Counted from the stretch's first letter, positions 48,819-59,083 are shown. The stretch: 64,000 nt of DNA from Cellulomonas avistercoris (GCF_014836445.1 NZ_JACSQV010000012.1:96528-160527); one strand, 5' to 3'. The notes: generated by a model not told the origin, from the sequence alone. Made by a program: numbers and translations.

Positions 48819-50200
48819 GCCGCGACCACGGTGGCGCCGACCACCTGAAGGACGAGGCCGCGCGCGCGGCACGCGAGGCGGCCGACCAGGTCTACCGCAC
48901 CATCCTCGACCGCGCGCCCGAGCACGACATCGACCCGACGCTCGACCGCGTGCGCGACGTGCTCGAGCTGCTGGGCGACCCGCAGCGCGCGTTCCGCACG
49001 GTGCACCTGACGGGCACCAACGGCAAGACGTCGACCGCGCGCATGGTCGAGCGGCTGCTGCGCGAGCACGGCCTGCGCACGGGCCGGTTCACCAGCCCGC
49101 ACCTGACGCGCGTCAACGAGCGCATCAGCATCGACGGCGAGCCGATCAGCGACGAGCGCTTCGTCGAGGTCTGGCACGACGTCGAGCCGTACGTCCGGAT
49201 GGTCGACGAGCGGCACCTCGCGCAGGGCGGCGAGCGGCTGTCGTTCTTCGAGGTCTTCACGGTCATGGCGTACGCCGCGTTCGCGGACGCGCCGGTCGAG
49301 GTCGCGGTCGTCGAGGTGGGCCTCGGCGGGCGCTGGGACGCGACGAACCTGGTCGACGCCGAGGTCGCGGTCATCACGCCGGTCGCGATGGACCACGAGC
49401 GCTACCTGGGCGACACCCTCGTGGAGATCGCGTCCGAGAAGGCGGGCATCGTCAAGGACGGTGCGACGCTCGTGCTCGCGCAGCAGACCGACGACGTCGA
49501 GGGGGTCGTCCTCGCGGCGGCCGCCGAGCGCGGTGCGCGCGTCGTGCGCGAGGACGTCGACATCTCCGTGGTCGACCGCCAGGTCGCCGTGGGGGGTCAG
49601 CTCGTCGCGCTGCGCGGGCTCGGCGGCGTCTACACCGACGTGTTCCTGCCGCTGTACGGCGAGTACCAGGCGCACAACGCGCTGCTCGCGCTCGTCGCGA
49701 CGGAGGCGCTGCTCACGGGCGGTGCCGCGCTCGACGGGTCCGTCGTCGAGGCCGCGTTCGCCGACGTGACGTCGCCCGGCCGGCTCGAGGTCGTGCGCTC
49801 GAGCCCGACCGTGCTCGTCGACGCCGCGCACAACCCGGCGGGCGCGGAGGCGCTGGCCGACGCGGTCGCCGAGGCGTTCGACTTCACGCGCCTCGTGGGC
49901 GTCGTCGGCGTCATGGCCGACAAGGACCCCGAGGGCATCCTGGCCGCGCTCGAGCCGCTGCTCGCCGAGGTCGTCGTCACGCAGGCGTCGACGTCGCGCG
50001 CGCTCGAAGCCGACGACCTGGCCGAGATCGCGGTCGACGTGTTCGGCGAGGACCGCGTGCACGTGGCCGCGCGGCTGCCCGACGCCATCGACCTCGCGGT
50101 GCAGCGCGCCGAGAGTGAGGCGGAGCACGGCGCCGGTGTGCTCGTCACCGGGTCGGTCCTGCTCGTCGCAGAGGCGCGGGTCCTGCTCGGCCGTGCCTGA
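48815..50200 (+). CDS. folC: Folylpolyglutamate synthase / dihydrofolate synthase
   Basis: Mur-ligase-family enzyme of 461 residues adding glutamates to (dihydro)folate. The ATP loop is [19 protein letters not shown] near residue 67, then [49 protein letters not shown], and the C-terminal [13 protein letters not shown] ~30-residue charged N-terminal extension precedes the fold. ATG overlaps the ileS stop (ATGA), so the two are coupled. In many actinobacteria the next genes are DUF4233 and ndk; here about 9.8 kb of accessory genes intervenes. Confidence 0.95.
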   Translation: MSRDHGGADHLKDEAARAAREAADQVYRTILDRAPEHDIDPTLDRVRDVLELLGDPQRAFRTVHLTGTNGKTSTARMVERLLREHGLRTGRFTSPHLTRVNERISIDGEPISDERFVEVWHDVEPYVRMVDERHLAQGGERLSFFEVFTVMAYAAFADAPVEVAVVEVGLGGRWDATNLVDAEVAVITPVAMDHERYLGDTLVEIASEKAGIVKDGATLVLAQQTDDVEGVVLAAAAERGARVVREDVDISVVDRQVAVGGQLVALRGLGGVYTDVFLPLYGEYQAHNALLALVATEALLTGGAALDGSVVEAAFADVTSPGRLEVVRSSPTVLVDAAHNPAGAEALADAVAEAFDFTRLVGVVGVMADKDPEGILAALEPLLAEVVVTQASTSRALEADDLAEIAVDVFGEDRVHVAARLPDAIDLAVQRAESEAEHGAGVLVTGSVLLVAEARVLLGRA

Positions 50201-50858
50201 CACCGCTGCCCCTGAGGCGGGCGCCCCGCCGGCGGGTGCCGCGACGGGTGGCCGTGCGGCCACCCGTCGTGCGCTGCTCGAGGCCGCCTACGTCGAGTTC
50301 ATCGAGGTCGGCTACCTGCGGACCACGATCGGCGCGGTGTGCACGCGCGCCGGCTACACGCGAGGGGCGTTCTACTCGAGCTTCCGCTCCAAGGAGGACC
50401 TCGTCGCGGCGCTGTACCGCAGCGCCAACGCGCTCCAGGTCGCGCGGGTCCGCCGCGCGGTGCTGGGCGCCGTCGGCCGCGCGGCACCGGGCACGCACCC
50501 CGGTGCCGCGGTGTCGGCGGCGCTGCGCGACCTGTCCGGACAGATCGGTGACGAGGCGCGCTGGTTCGGGGTCGTCACCGAGCTGCGTGGCGTCGCCGTG
50601 CGGGACGAGCGCGCGCGGGCCGTGCTGCTCGACGCCCAGGACGACCTGTACGCCGGGCTGCAGGGGATCGTCGAGGAGGTGCTGCGACGGACGGGCACGA
50701 CGACCGCGCTGGCCGTGCGTGACGTCGTGGTCGTCGCCGTCGGGCTCTACGAGCGCGCGTTCGCGTCGGGAGCGCCGGACGCGCCGGCCACCGCCACGGC
50801 CGTGGCCGTGGCGACGGACCAGCTCGAGGCGTTCCTGCGGGCCGTCACCCGGGACTGA
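50193..50858 (+). CDS. TetR-family transcriptional regulator
   Basis: 221 residues. The N-terminal helix-turn-helix is at about 25-70 (ALLEAAYVEFIEVGYLRTTIGAVCTRAGYTRGAFYSSFRSKEDLVAALY), followed by a helical ligand domain. GTG 50193 lies inside the end of folC (8-base overlap). Its 3' end overlaps that of the convergent polyketide operon by 14 bases. A palindrome in front of the operon's first gene, 57150-57166, is the best target candidate. Ligand unknown; the polyketide product is an obvious possibility. Confidence 0.88.
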   Translation: MPDTAAPEAGAPPAGAATGGRAATRRALLEAAYVEFIEVGYLRTTIGAVCTRAGYTRGAFYSSFRSKEDLVAALYRSANALQVARVRRAVLGAVGRAAPGTHPGAAVSAALRDLSGQIGDEARWFGVVTELRGVAVRDERARAVLLDAQDDLYAGLQGIVEEVLRRTGTTTALAVRDVVVVAVGLYERAFASGAPDAPATATAVAVATDQLEAFLRAVTRD

Positions 50859-51813
50859 GCCCCGCGGAGGACCGGCCGGCCGCCAGGGCGGCCACGTCGT
50901 CCACCGTGACCCGCGGTCCGGACCAGCCCAGCGTGCGGATCCGTCCGTCGTCGACGACCTGGTCGTGCTCGACCTGGTACATCATCTCCACCTGCTCGCG
51001 GGCGCTCGGGTCGACGAGGGCGGCGACGCGGACGACCGGCGCGCGCAGCGCCCGCAGGCGCACGCGCCGTCCGTCGTCGCGCACCCGGCCCAGTGCGGCC
51101 GCGACGGTCCGGCCCGTGACCGGCTCGGTCACGGGAAGGTGCAGGACCGGTCCGCCGCGCAGCGCCGGGTCGTCGGCGACGCGGACCAGGGCTGCGGCGA
51201 CCTCGGTCGTGAGGGCGAACGTGTGGCGGGCGTCGGGCGAGCCGAGCCAGCGCAGCGAGCGGCGGCCGCCGGTGCGCGCCGCGGTGGTGACGGCCTCCCA
51301 GGGGAGCACGCTCGTGGTGGCGCCCGGTCCGACGAAGTCCGCCGCACGGCACACGACGACGTCGAGACCGGCAGCCGCACGCTCCTCGAGGACCCGCCAC
51401 CCTGCGAGCCGCGCGGCGCCCTTGCGGCTGCACGGAGCCAGGGCCGTCGACTCGGTGAGCACGCCCGTGGCGGCGCCGTAGACGTAGACGTTGTCGAGGA
51501 ACGTCAACGGCAGCCCGAGGTCGTCGCACGCCGCGGCCACCGCCGCGACGAGGGGCGGCCACTCCTGCTCCCACGTCCGCGCGACGTACGGCAGCCCGAG
51601 GGTGGCGATCACCGCCCCGCAGCCGTCGAGCGCGGCACGCAGCTCGTCGCGTCCGTAGCGCGCGATCGTGCGGGCCGCCGCGCCCGCCGGCAGCACGGTC
51701 GGCGCCGTGCGTCCGACCGCCGCCGCCGTGCGTCCTGCCGCGGCGAGCCGCTCCAGGACGAGGGCACCGATCTGCCCGGACGCGCCGACGACGGCGACCG
51801 GCGCGACGTTCAC
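50845..51813 (-). CDS. NAD(P)-binding epimerase/reductase of the polyketide operon
   Basis: Extended short-chain dehydrogenase-like protein of about 322 residues. Cofactor motif VVGASGQIGALVLERL is near residue 8. LTFLDNVYVYGAATGVL occupies the catalytic-strand position, and there is no clear YxxxK. Resembles NAD-dependent epimerase/dehydratases and isoflavone-reductase-like NmrA proteins. It is the last gene of the operon, its GTG overlapping the phosphopantetheinyl-transferase stop. A role in reducing or tailoring the predicted aminoketone product is inferred from position alone. Confidence 0.75.
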   Translation of the reverse strand: MNVAPVAVVGASGQIGALVLERLAAAGRTAAAVGRTAPTVLPAGAAARTIARYGRDELRAALDGCGAVIATLGLPYVARTWEQEWPPLVAAVAAACDDLGLPLTFLDNVYVYGAATGVLTESTALAPCSRKGAARLAGWRVLEERAAAGLDVVVCRAADFVGPGATTSVLPWEAVTTAARTGGRRSLRWLGSPDARHTFALTTEVAAALVRVADDPALRGGPVLHLPVTEPVTGRTVAAALGRVRDDGRRVRLRALRAPVVRVAALVDPSAREQVEMMYQVEHDQVVDDGRIRTLGWSGPRVTVDDVAALAAGRSSAGLSPG

Positions 51814-52529
51814 GGGTGCGCCCCGACGGGGACGCGCCCGGCCGCGACCGCGGCGGACCGCGGGACGGTCGTGGACGGCGCGGCGTGGGGCGGGGTCACC
51901 GCGACGCGCACGCAGACCGCCCGGAGCCGTCCCCCGTGGTGCACGAGGTGCAGACCGACACCGTCCCCGTCGACGACCGCGGCGCCGCCGGTGCCCGCCA
52001 CGAGGATCGACGCGCGGTCGTGCGGGCGCAGCAGGTCGGCCCGGCCGGCCTTCACCGCGCACTCGAGCGCGGTCCAGGCACGCACACGGTCCCAGGGCGT
52101 GCGCTGGGCGGCCCGCTCGGGCGCGGTGAACGCGTCGACGCCGACCGCCTCCACCTCCCGCCACCGGTCGAGCACGCACGCGTCGACGACGACGGCGCCG
52201 GGTGCGACCGCAACGTACGTGCGACCCGCCTCGTGCGACGCCGACACCCCGACGCACCCGGTCCCGACCGGGACGACGTACCGGCCGGGCGCCAGGAGGG
52301 CACGCAGGACCGCGTCGGTCCCGCGGCGGGCGTCCAGGGAGCCCGGGGCGAGCAGCCGACGGGCCACGGCGGTCACGGCGGCCCGCACGCGGGCGTCGTC
52401 GCGCCACCGGACGTCGCCCGGCAGCGCCAGGAGGGTGGCGCCCGTGTCGGGGACGGCAACCGGTGCGTCGGCCGCCGCCGCCCGTCGGTCCTCGCCGAGG
52501 TCGGGCGTCGGCACCACGGCGGCGCTCAT
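51810..52529 (-). CDS. 4'-phosphopantetheinyl transferase-like protein
   Basis: About 239 residues, translated from an ATG that overlaps the stop of the AT-ACP-aminoketone-synthase gene. The Sfp/AcpS-type signature is partly kept. VVVDACVLDRW stands where GVDIE-type Asp/Glu metal ligands occur, and RAWTALECAVKAG stands for W(S/T)xKExxxK, with the first Lys replaced by Leu but Glu and the last Lys kept. Its expected job is loading phosphopantetheine on the ACP encoded next to it. The divergent motif makes activity plausible rather than certain. Confidence 0.7.
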   Translation of the reverse strand: MSAAVVPTPDLGEDRRAAAADAPVAVPDTGATLLALPGDVRWRDDARVRAAVTAVARRLLAPGSLDARRGTDAVLRALLAPGRYVVPVGTGCVGVSASHEAGRTYVAVAPGAVVVDACVLDRWREVEAVGVDAFTAPERAAQRTPWDRVRAWTALECAVKAGRADLLRPHDRASILVAGTGGAAVVDGDGVGLHLVHHGGRLRAVCVRVAVTPPHAAPSTTVPRSAAVAAGRVPVGAHP

Positions 52530-55500
52530 GCCGGCACCCCGTCCCGGAGCACGGGCGTCGTCCCGGCGCCCGCGGCACCGGCGTCCTCGTGCAGCGGCAC
52601 CCCGGCGGCCCGCAGGCACCGCGCCGTGGCGTCCAGCGCCCGGTCGAGCTGGTCCGTCGTGTGCTCGCTGGTGAGGAAGAAGCGCAGCCGCGCCTGGTCG
52701 TCGGGGACGGCGGGGTGGATGATCGGGTTCGCGCTGACGCCCGCGTCGGAGAGCCCTCGGGCGACCGCCACGGCCGCGCGCGAGTCACCCACGATCACCG
52801 GGACCACCGGGACGCCGACGGCGGGTCCGACGTCCATGCCGCGGGCCCGTGCCCCGGCGAGGAAGTGCGTCGCGTTGCTGCGCAGCCGCACCAGCCGCTC
52901 CGGCTCCTCGCGCATCACCTGGATCGCGGCGACCGACGCGGCCGTGTTCGCGGGTGTCAGACCGGCGCTGAAGACGAGCGCCGACAGGGTGTAGCGCAGG
53001 TGCTCCACGAGCGCGCGGTGCCCTGCGAGGTAGCCACCGCACGACGCGAGGCTCTTCGAGAGCGTGCCCATGAGGATGTCCACGTCGGCCGGGTCGACGC
53101 CGAGCTCCTCGCAGACGCCGCCGCCGTGCGCGCCGAGCACGCCGACGCTGTGCGCCTCGTCGACCATGAGGTGGGCGCCGTGCCGCCGGGCCGACGCGAC
53201 GAGCGCGGGGAGGTCCGGCAGGTCCCCGTCCATGCTGAACACGCCCTCGGTGACGACCAGGACGCGGCGGAACCGGTGCCGACGTGCCCGCAGGGCCTCC
53301 TCGACGAGGTCGGCACGCCCGTGCGGCACCGCGTGCCGCGTGGCGCGCGACGCGGTGATCCCCTGCTGCAGGGAGTCGTGCACCAGGGCGTCGTGCACGA
53401 CGAGGTCGTCGGGTCCGTACAGGTGCGGCACGATCCCCACGTTGGTGGCGTGGCCGCCGACGAGCACGACGGCGTCCTGGGTGCCGAGGAGCCCGGCGAT
53501 CGCCTGCTCGAGCTCGGTGTGCAGCGGCCGGTGGCCCGACAGGATCCGGGCCGCGGAGACCGACGTCCCGTAGCGCTCCACCGCGTCCTGCGCGGCGCGC
53601 ACCACCCGCGGGTGGCCCGCCAGGCCGAGGTAGTTGTACGAGCTGAACGACACCAGCTCACGCCCGGCGACGGACGTGGTCGCGGCGACGCGGCCGTCGT
53701 GCGGCAGGTAGTACGGGACGCCCGCGCCGCGCGCCGCGTCCTCGAGCCGGGCGACGGTCGCCCGGACCTCGTCGAGCTCGGCGGGACGAGCGAGGTCGGG
53801 GGCGGGTCGGGCGTGGTGGCTGTCGGCCGGCGGGACGGCGGCCGGCGGGCGTGCCTCGACGGGCGCCGTCGGGTCCGTGACCGCCGCCGCGGCCACGCTC
53901 GTGATCACGTCGTCGACCGTGCGCAGCGACCGCATGTCGTCCGCCGAGGGGCGCCAGGCCGGGAAGTGCCGGCCGAGCACGGAGGCGACGTTCGTCATCA
54001 TGAGCGAGTCGAGGCCGAGGTCGGTGCCGAGGAGGGCGCCGCCCGGCACGTCGTCCAGCGCGTAGCCGCCCACCTGGGCCACGCACGCCCGGACCTCCGC
54101 CCGGACGGCGTCCCGTGCGGCGGCCGCGGACGCAGCGCCGGGAGTCGGTGGGGTGCCGACGCCCTCCGGGGTCGGCCGTGCGGTCGGGATGCCGGGTGGG
54201 GTCGCGGTGCCGGCCGCGGGCGGGGTGCCCTCGGCGGCGGCGGGCCCCTGCGCCCGGGCGAGCGCCTGCGCCAGCACCTCGACCTGGGCGCCGAAGAGCG
54301 CGACGAGGTCGGCCGCGCCGGAGGGGCCGGGTCGTGCGGGGGAGGGTGGGCCGGCGGTCGGGCCCGCCGGTGTGGGTGCGGTGGTGCCGGTGGGCTCTCC
54401 GTGCAGCACGACGGTCTCCTGCTCTTCGTGGGTGCGTGGGCATCTGCTGGCGGTTCCCAGGTGACCGAGCACGAGGTGGGCCCGGACGTCCGGGACGGTG
54501 AGGACGAGCTCGGCGAGGGCGGTCAGCACGCCGTCCTCGGTGTCGTTCGGTCCTCCGAGGCCGATCTCGACGGCCGTGTGCGCGGGGTCGGCCTCGCGGA
54601 ACATGCGGACGAGGGACGTCCCCCCGCTGACCTGCACGACGAGCCCGGGCGCGGTGGCGGCGGCCACGCGGGCGGCCTCACGGAAGCGCACCGGCCCGGC
54701 GATCTGCCGGCCGAGGAGCGTGAACGCCTCGTCCGCGTCGCCGACCGCCGTACCGGACACCGACGAGACGCAGGTCACCCGGGTGCGCGCGACGGGTGGC
54801 CGGGGCATGCGGGCGAGCCGCTCGCGCATCGCCCGGTCGGCGTGCGCGTAGTGCGGCGTGTGGAACGCGCCGGCGGTGGCCAGCAGGGTCGCCGCGATCC
54901 CCGCGTCCTCGAGCCGGGCTGCCACCGCCACGAGGGCGCGCAGCGGGCCACCGAGGACGACCTGCCGCGGTCCGTTGTCGCACGCGAGGTGGACGTCGGG
55001 GTGGGCGCCGACGAGCCCGGCGACGTCCGCCGCACCCGCGCGCACGGCGAGCATGCCCGTGTCGGGCGCCGCGGTGCGCATGCAGTCGACGCGGTGGGTG
55101 ACGACGTCGAGCACGGTGTCCTCGTCGAGGACGCCCGCGGCGTGCAGGGCGCCGAGCTCGCCGACCGAGTGGCCCAGCGTGGCCACGGGCCGCAGGCCGA
55201 GCTCGAGCAGCGCGGCCGTCGTGGCCAGCGCGAGTGCCGTCAGCATCGGCTGCGCGACGGCCGTGTCGGCGACCGCCGACGGGTCGGCCGCGCCCCCGGA
55301 CCACACCTGCGACAGGTGGCGCCGCACGGCGGTGCCCTCGAGGCGTTCTGCCAGCCGGTCCTCGAGGCGTCGCACGCGGGCCGCGAAGCCGGGCAGGAGC
55401 GCCGCCAGGGCGGCGTGCTCGCCAGGACGCTGGCTGCCCTGCCCGGGGTAGAGCAGCAGCACCGGGACCGGCCCGGCGACGTGCCGGGTCGCCGCAGCGT

Positions 55501-55771
55501 GCGTGGCGGGCGAGGCGCCGTCCGGGACGGTGCCGTCCCGGACGGCGCGCAGGCCCGCGGCGAGCCCGGCCCGGTCGGCGGCGTGCATGACGGCGCGGTG
55601 CGCCAGGAGCGGCACCAGCGCGTACCGCGCCGCGACGTCGCGGACGGTCCACGCGGTGCCCGGCCGGTCGGTCCCGACCGGCTCGAGCGCGGCGAGCAGG
55701 CGCGCCGCGCGGGCGCGCAGCTCCTGCGGGGAGGCGGCACTGAGGACGACGGGCACGCGGGCGTCAGCCAT
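52526..55771 (-). CDS. Acyltransferase-ACP-alpha-oxoamine synthase polyketide fusion
   Basis: 1081 residues. Residues ~5-90 are the post-KS linker (VPVVLSAASPQELRARAARLLAAL). An acyltransferase follows, about 105-400 (YPGQGSQ, active Ser in GHSVGE near 200, AGAFHTPHY). A Pro/Ala linker leads to an ACP with GLDSL near 587. The C-terminal ~390 residues are an alpha-oxoamine synthase (8-amino-7-oxononanoate synthase-like): VSFSSYNYLGLAGHP, DEAHSVGVLG, and PLP Lys in GTLSKSLAS near 904. No ketoreductase, dehydratase or thioesterase is present. Chain release by decarboxylative condensation with an amino acid, giving an alpha-aminoketone, is predicted from family chemistry. Confidence 0.9.
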   Translation of the reverse strand: MADARVPVVLSAASPQELRARAARLLAALEPVGTDRPGTAWTVRDVAARYALVPLLAHRAVMHAADRAGLAAGLRAVRDGTVPDGASPATHAAATRHVAGPVPVLLLYPGQGSQRPGEHAALAALLPGFAARVRRLEDRLAERLEGTAVRRHLSQVWSGGAADPSAVADTAVAQPMLTALALATTAALLELGLRPVATLGHSVGELGALHAAGVLDEDTVLDVVTHRVDCMRTAAPDTGMLAVRAGAADVAGLVGAHPDVHLACDNGPRQVVLGGPLRALVAVAARLEDAGIAATLLATAGAFHTPHYAHADRAMRERLARMPRPPVARTRVTCVSSVSGTAVGDADEAFTLLGRQIAGPVRFREAARVAAATAPGLVVQVSGGTSLVRMFREADPAHTAVEIGLGGPNDTEDGVLTALAELVLTVPDVRAHLVLGHLGTASRCPRTHEEQETVVLHGEPTGTTAPTPAGPTAGPPSPARPGPSGAADLVALFGAQVEVLAQALARAQGPAAAEGTPPAAGTATPPGIPTARPTPEGVGTPPTPGAASAAAARDAVRAEVRACVAQVGGYALDDVPGGALLGTDLGLDSLMMTNVASVLGRHFPAWRPSADDMRSLRTVDDVITSVAAAAVTDPTAPVEARPPAAVPPADSHHARPAPDLARPAELDEVRATVARLEDAARGAGVPYYLPHDGRVAATTSVAGRELVSFSSYNYLGLAGHPRVVRAAQDAVERYGTSVSAARILSGHRPLHTELEQAIAGLLGTQDAVVLVGGHATNVGIVPHLYGPDDLVVHDALVHDSLQQGITASRATRHAVPHGRADLVEEALRARRHRFRRVLVVTEGVFSMDGDLPDLPALVASARRHGAHLMVDEAHSVGVLGAHGGGVCEELGVDPADVDILMGTLSKSLASCGGYLAGHRALVEHLRYTLSALVFSAGLTPANTAASVAAIQVMREEPERLVRLRSNATHFLAGARARGMDVGPAVGVPVVPVIVGDSRAAVAVARGLSDAGVSANPIIHPAVPDDQARLRFFLTSEHTTDQLDRALDATARCLRAAGVPLHEDAGAAGAGTTPVLRDGVPA

Positions 55772-57128
55772 GGCGGACCACCACCTCGGGGTGCGCGAGG
55801 ACGGCGTGACCGTTGGTGCCGCCGAAGCCGAAGGCGTTGACGGCGACCCGGCGCACCGGCACCGCGAGGTCCGCGGGCGTCGACACCCCGAACGGTGAGC
55901 CGTCGAGCAGCGCGTGCCAGCCGGCGTCGTCGGCCGGCTGCGGTGCCCAGCGCCGGTGGCGCAGGGTCAGCAGCGCCTTGACGAGCGCCAGCGCGGCGGA
56001 CGCGGCCATGGTGTGCCCGATGACGGCCTTGACGGATCCCAGCCGTACGGTGCCCGGTGGCGCGTCGGGCAGGACGCGCCGCAGCGTCTCGAGCTCCGTC
56101 AGGTCGCCGACGACCGTGCCGGTGCCGTGCCCCTCGACCGCGTCGACGGGTGCCGCCGGGTGGTCGCGCAGCGCCGCACGGACCGCCGCGACCTGGCCGT
56201 CGACCGTCGGGGTCATGACGCCGGGCGCCCGCCCGTCGTTGGCGCTGCCGCAGCCCTCGACGACGCCCCACACGTCGTCGCCGTCGCGCTCGGCGTCGTC
56301 GAGTCGCCGCAGCAGCAGCAGCGCGCCGCCCTCCCCGATCACGAAACCGTCCGCCGCGCGGGTGTACGGGCGGCACGCCCCCGAGGGCGACAGCGCACCG
56401 ATCGCCGAGAACCCGGCGTGCGCCTCGGGCGTCAGCGCGGTGTACACGCCACCGACGACGCACGCGTCGACGGTGCCGGCGGCCAGCAGCGCGCAGGCGA
56501 CCTCGAGGGCGGTCATCGCCGACGCGCACGCCGAGTCGACGGCGAAGGCCGGCCCGTGCAGGTCGAAGACGTGCTGGACGGAGGCGGGGACCATGTTCGG
56601 CAGCACGCCGGGCATGGTGTGGCCCGTGATGGGGCGCACGGCGCGGCCACCGGCCCGCCGCACGGCCGCGACCTCGTCGGCGGTGCCGGTGGCGAGCGCA
56701 CCGTCCACCGTCATCGCGGCGAGCAGGTGCGCCGTGCTCAGGGCGCGGTAGTCCGTCGAGCTCACGCCGATGACGGTCGCGACACGGGCACCCGGGCGAC
56801 GGACGTCGCGCCGGGCTCGCGCGAACAGCTCGTCGGCCAGGCCGATGGCCATGCGCTGCTGAGGGTCCATCCGGCGGGCGCGTGCCGCCGGCACGCCGTG
56901 CCGGCGGGCGTCGAACGCGTAGGGGTCGGCCAGGGGTGCCATGACGTGGGCGCCGCCGCGGCGCGCGCCGTCGCGCGCGGCCGGGCCTGACGGCCGGGGC
57001 CACCGGTCGACCGGCACGGCGCGGAACTGCGGCTCGGCGCACTGCACGAGGTTCCAGAACTCGTCGAGGTCGTCGGCGCCCGAGCTGCGGGCGGCGGCGG
57101 ACGTGACGGCGATCAATGGGTATGACAT
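55764..57128 (-). CDS. Stand-alone polyketide ketosynthase
   Basis: 454 residues of a type I-like beta-ketoacyl synthase without other domains. The catalytic Cys is C201 in AVDSACASAMT; the His residues lie in VEGHGTGT and VKAVIGHTMAASA. The end FGFGGTNGHAVLAHPEV is the normal C-terminus of a KS domain. The next gene begins with the KS-AT linker, so the usual module is split between two proteins, with an 8-base gene overlap. ATG 57128 follows CAGGGGG; a GTG just upstream is possible. First gene of the operon, behind a palindromic candidate operator. Confidence 0.9.
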   Translation of the reverse strand: MSYPLIAVTSAAARSSGADDLDEFWNLVQCAEPQFRAVPVDRWPRPSGPAARDGARRGGAHVMAPLADPYAFDARRHGVPAARARRMDPQQRMAIGLADELFARARRDVRRPGARVATVIGVSSTDYRALSTAHLLAAMTVDGALATGTADEVAAVRRAGGRAVRPITGHTMPGVLPNMVPASVQHVFDLHGPAFAVDSACASAMTALEVACALLAAGTVDACVVGGVYTALTPEAHAGFSAIGALSPSGACRPYTRAADGFVIGEGGALLLLRRLDDAERDGDDVWGVVEGCGSANDGRAPGVMTPTVDGQVAAVRAALRDHPAAPVDAVEGHGTGTVVGDLTELETLRRVLPDAPPGTVRLGSVKAVIGHTMAASAALALVKALLTLRHRRWAPQPADDAGWHALLDGSPFGVSTPADLAVPVRRVAVNAFGFGGTNGHAVLAHPEVVVRHG

Positions 57129-57149
57129 CACAAGCCCCCTGAACTGCAG

Positions 57150-57166
57150 CGATACACTGCGTATCG
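57150..57166. promoter_or_regulatory. Candidate TetR operator before the polyketide operon
   Basis: CGATACACTGCGTATCG has 6-bp inverted arms around a 5-base centre, 22 bases upstream of the ketosynthase start. The ATAC/GTAT layout is typical of TetR-family operators, and a TetR gene sits at the other end of the operon. The surroundings are AT-richer than the genes. Confidence 0.5.
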
Positions 57167-57411
57167 GACGTTAGCAGCCCGTTTCGCCCGCTTCGTGGGA
57201 CGTAGGGGCTTTTCTCCGGACGTGGTGCGCCGGTCTGCGTCCCCTCGCGCAGGAACCCGCGCTCGGCGGTCGACGGGTGCTGTGCACGCCCGTGCGGTGC
57301 CGTCCGGTTGACGCACGCCGGGCGGAGAGGTGAGGTGGACCTGCGCGTGCGCCGTCGGCGCGCGTCGCGGCCACGTCGTCGGCCGCGCGTCCGGTCGAGG
57401 GAGGCGCGAGC
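57167..57411. other. Intergenic region between the polyketide and dihydroxyacetone kinase operons
   Basis: No gene was found. The left part holds minus-strand promoter sequence of the ketosynthase gene (TAACGT on the minus strand near 57168-57173). The right part holds a plus-strand promoter for dhaK: TTGACG at 57308-57313, a 17-base spacer and TGAGGT at 57331-57336. Confidence 0.4.
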
Positions 57412-58407
<996 letters not shown>

Positions 58408-58441
58408 TCGACGTGGGCGGGGACTCGGAGAGGCTGGGCGG

Positions 58442-59083
58442 ATGACGTTGGACGCGGCATGGGCCGTCGACTGGGTGCGCCGCAGCGCGGCGACGGTCGC
58501 GGAGCACCGTGACGAGCTGGTCGAGCTCGACCGGCAGATCGGCGACGGCGACCACGGCGAGAACCTCGACCGGGGCTTCCGCGCGGTCGTCGCCAAGCTC
58601 GACGGTCTCGACGCCCCGCCCGCGAGCGTCGGTGACGTCCTGCGTCTCGTCGCCACGACCCTGATGTCGACCGTCGGGGGTGCGGCCGGCCCGCTCTACG
58701 GGACCGCCTACCTGCGCGCGTCGAAGTCGGGCGCGGCGACCGAGCTCGGTGCCGACGGCGTCGTGGCGATGCTCGAGGCGGCGCTGGACGGGATCGTGAC
58801 GCGCGGCCGCGCGAACGCGGGGGACAAGACGATGGTCGACGCCTGGACCCCGGCCGTCGCGGCCGCGGTGGACGCGGCCGACCACGGCGCCCCGCCCTCG
58901 GCGGTCCTCGCCGCAGCGGCCCGCGGTGCGCGTGAGGGCGCTGCCGCGACCGTGCCGCTCGTCGCGAGCAAGGGGCGCGCCAGCTACCTCGGCGAGCGGT
59001 CGGCCGGGCACCTCGACCCGGGGGCGCGCTCGAGCGAGCTCATCCTGGTGGCAGCGGCCGAGGCGGCCGCGGCCGCGGACTGA
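58442..59083 (+). CDS. dhaL: Dihydroxyacetone kinase, ADP-binding subunit
   Basis: 213 residues. The magnesium-binding aspartates are in QIGDGDHGENLDRG at about 30-43. TLMSTVGGAAGPLYGTAYLRAS and GRANAGDKTMVDAWTPA are nucleotide-binding and helical-barrel signatures. ASKGRASYLGERSAGHLDPGA closes the barrel. It transfers phosphate from a tightly bound ATP/ADP to dihydroxyacetone held by DhaK and is recharged by DhaM. Lies 34 bases after dhaK. Complete and of normal length. Confidence 0.95.
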   Translation: MTLDAAWAVDWVRRSAATVAEHRDELVELDRQIGDGDHGENLDRGFRAVVAKLDGLDAPPASVGDVLRLVATTLMSTVGGAAGPLYGTAYLRASKSGAATELGADGVVAMLEAALDGIVTRGRANAGDKTMVDAWTPAVAAAVDAADHGAPPSAVLAAAARGAREGAAATVPLVASKGRASYLGERSAGHLDPGARSSELILVAAAEAAAAAD

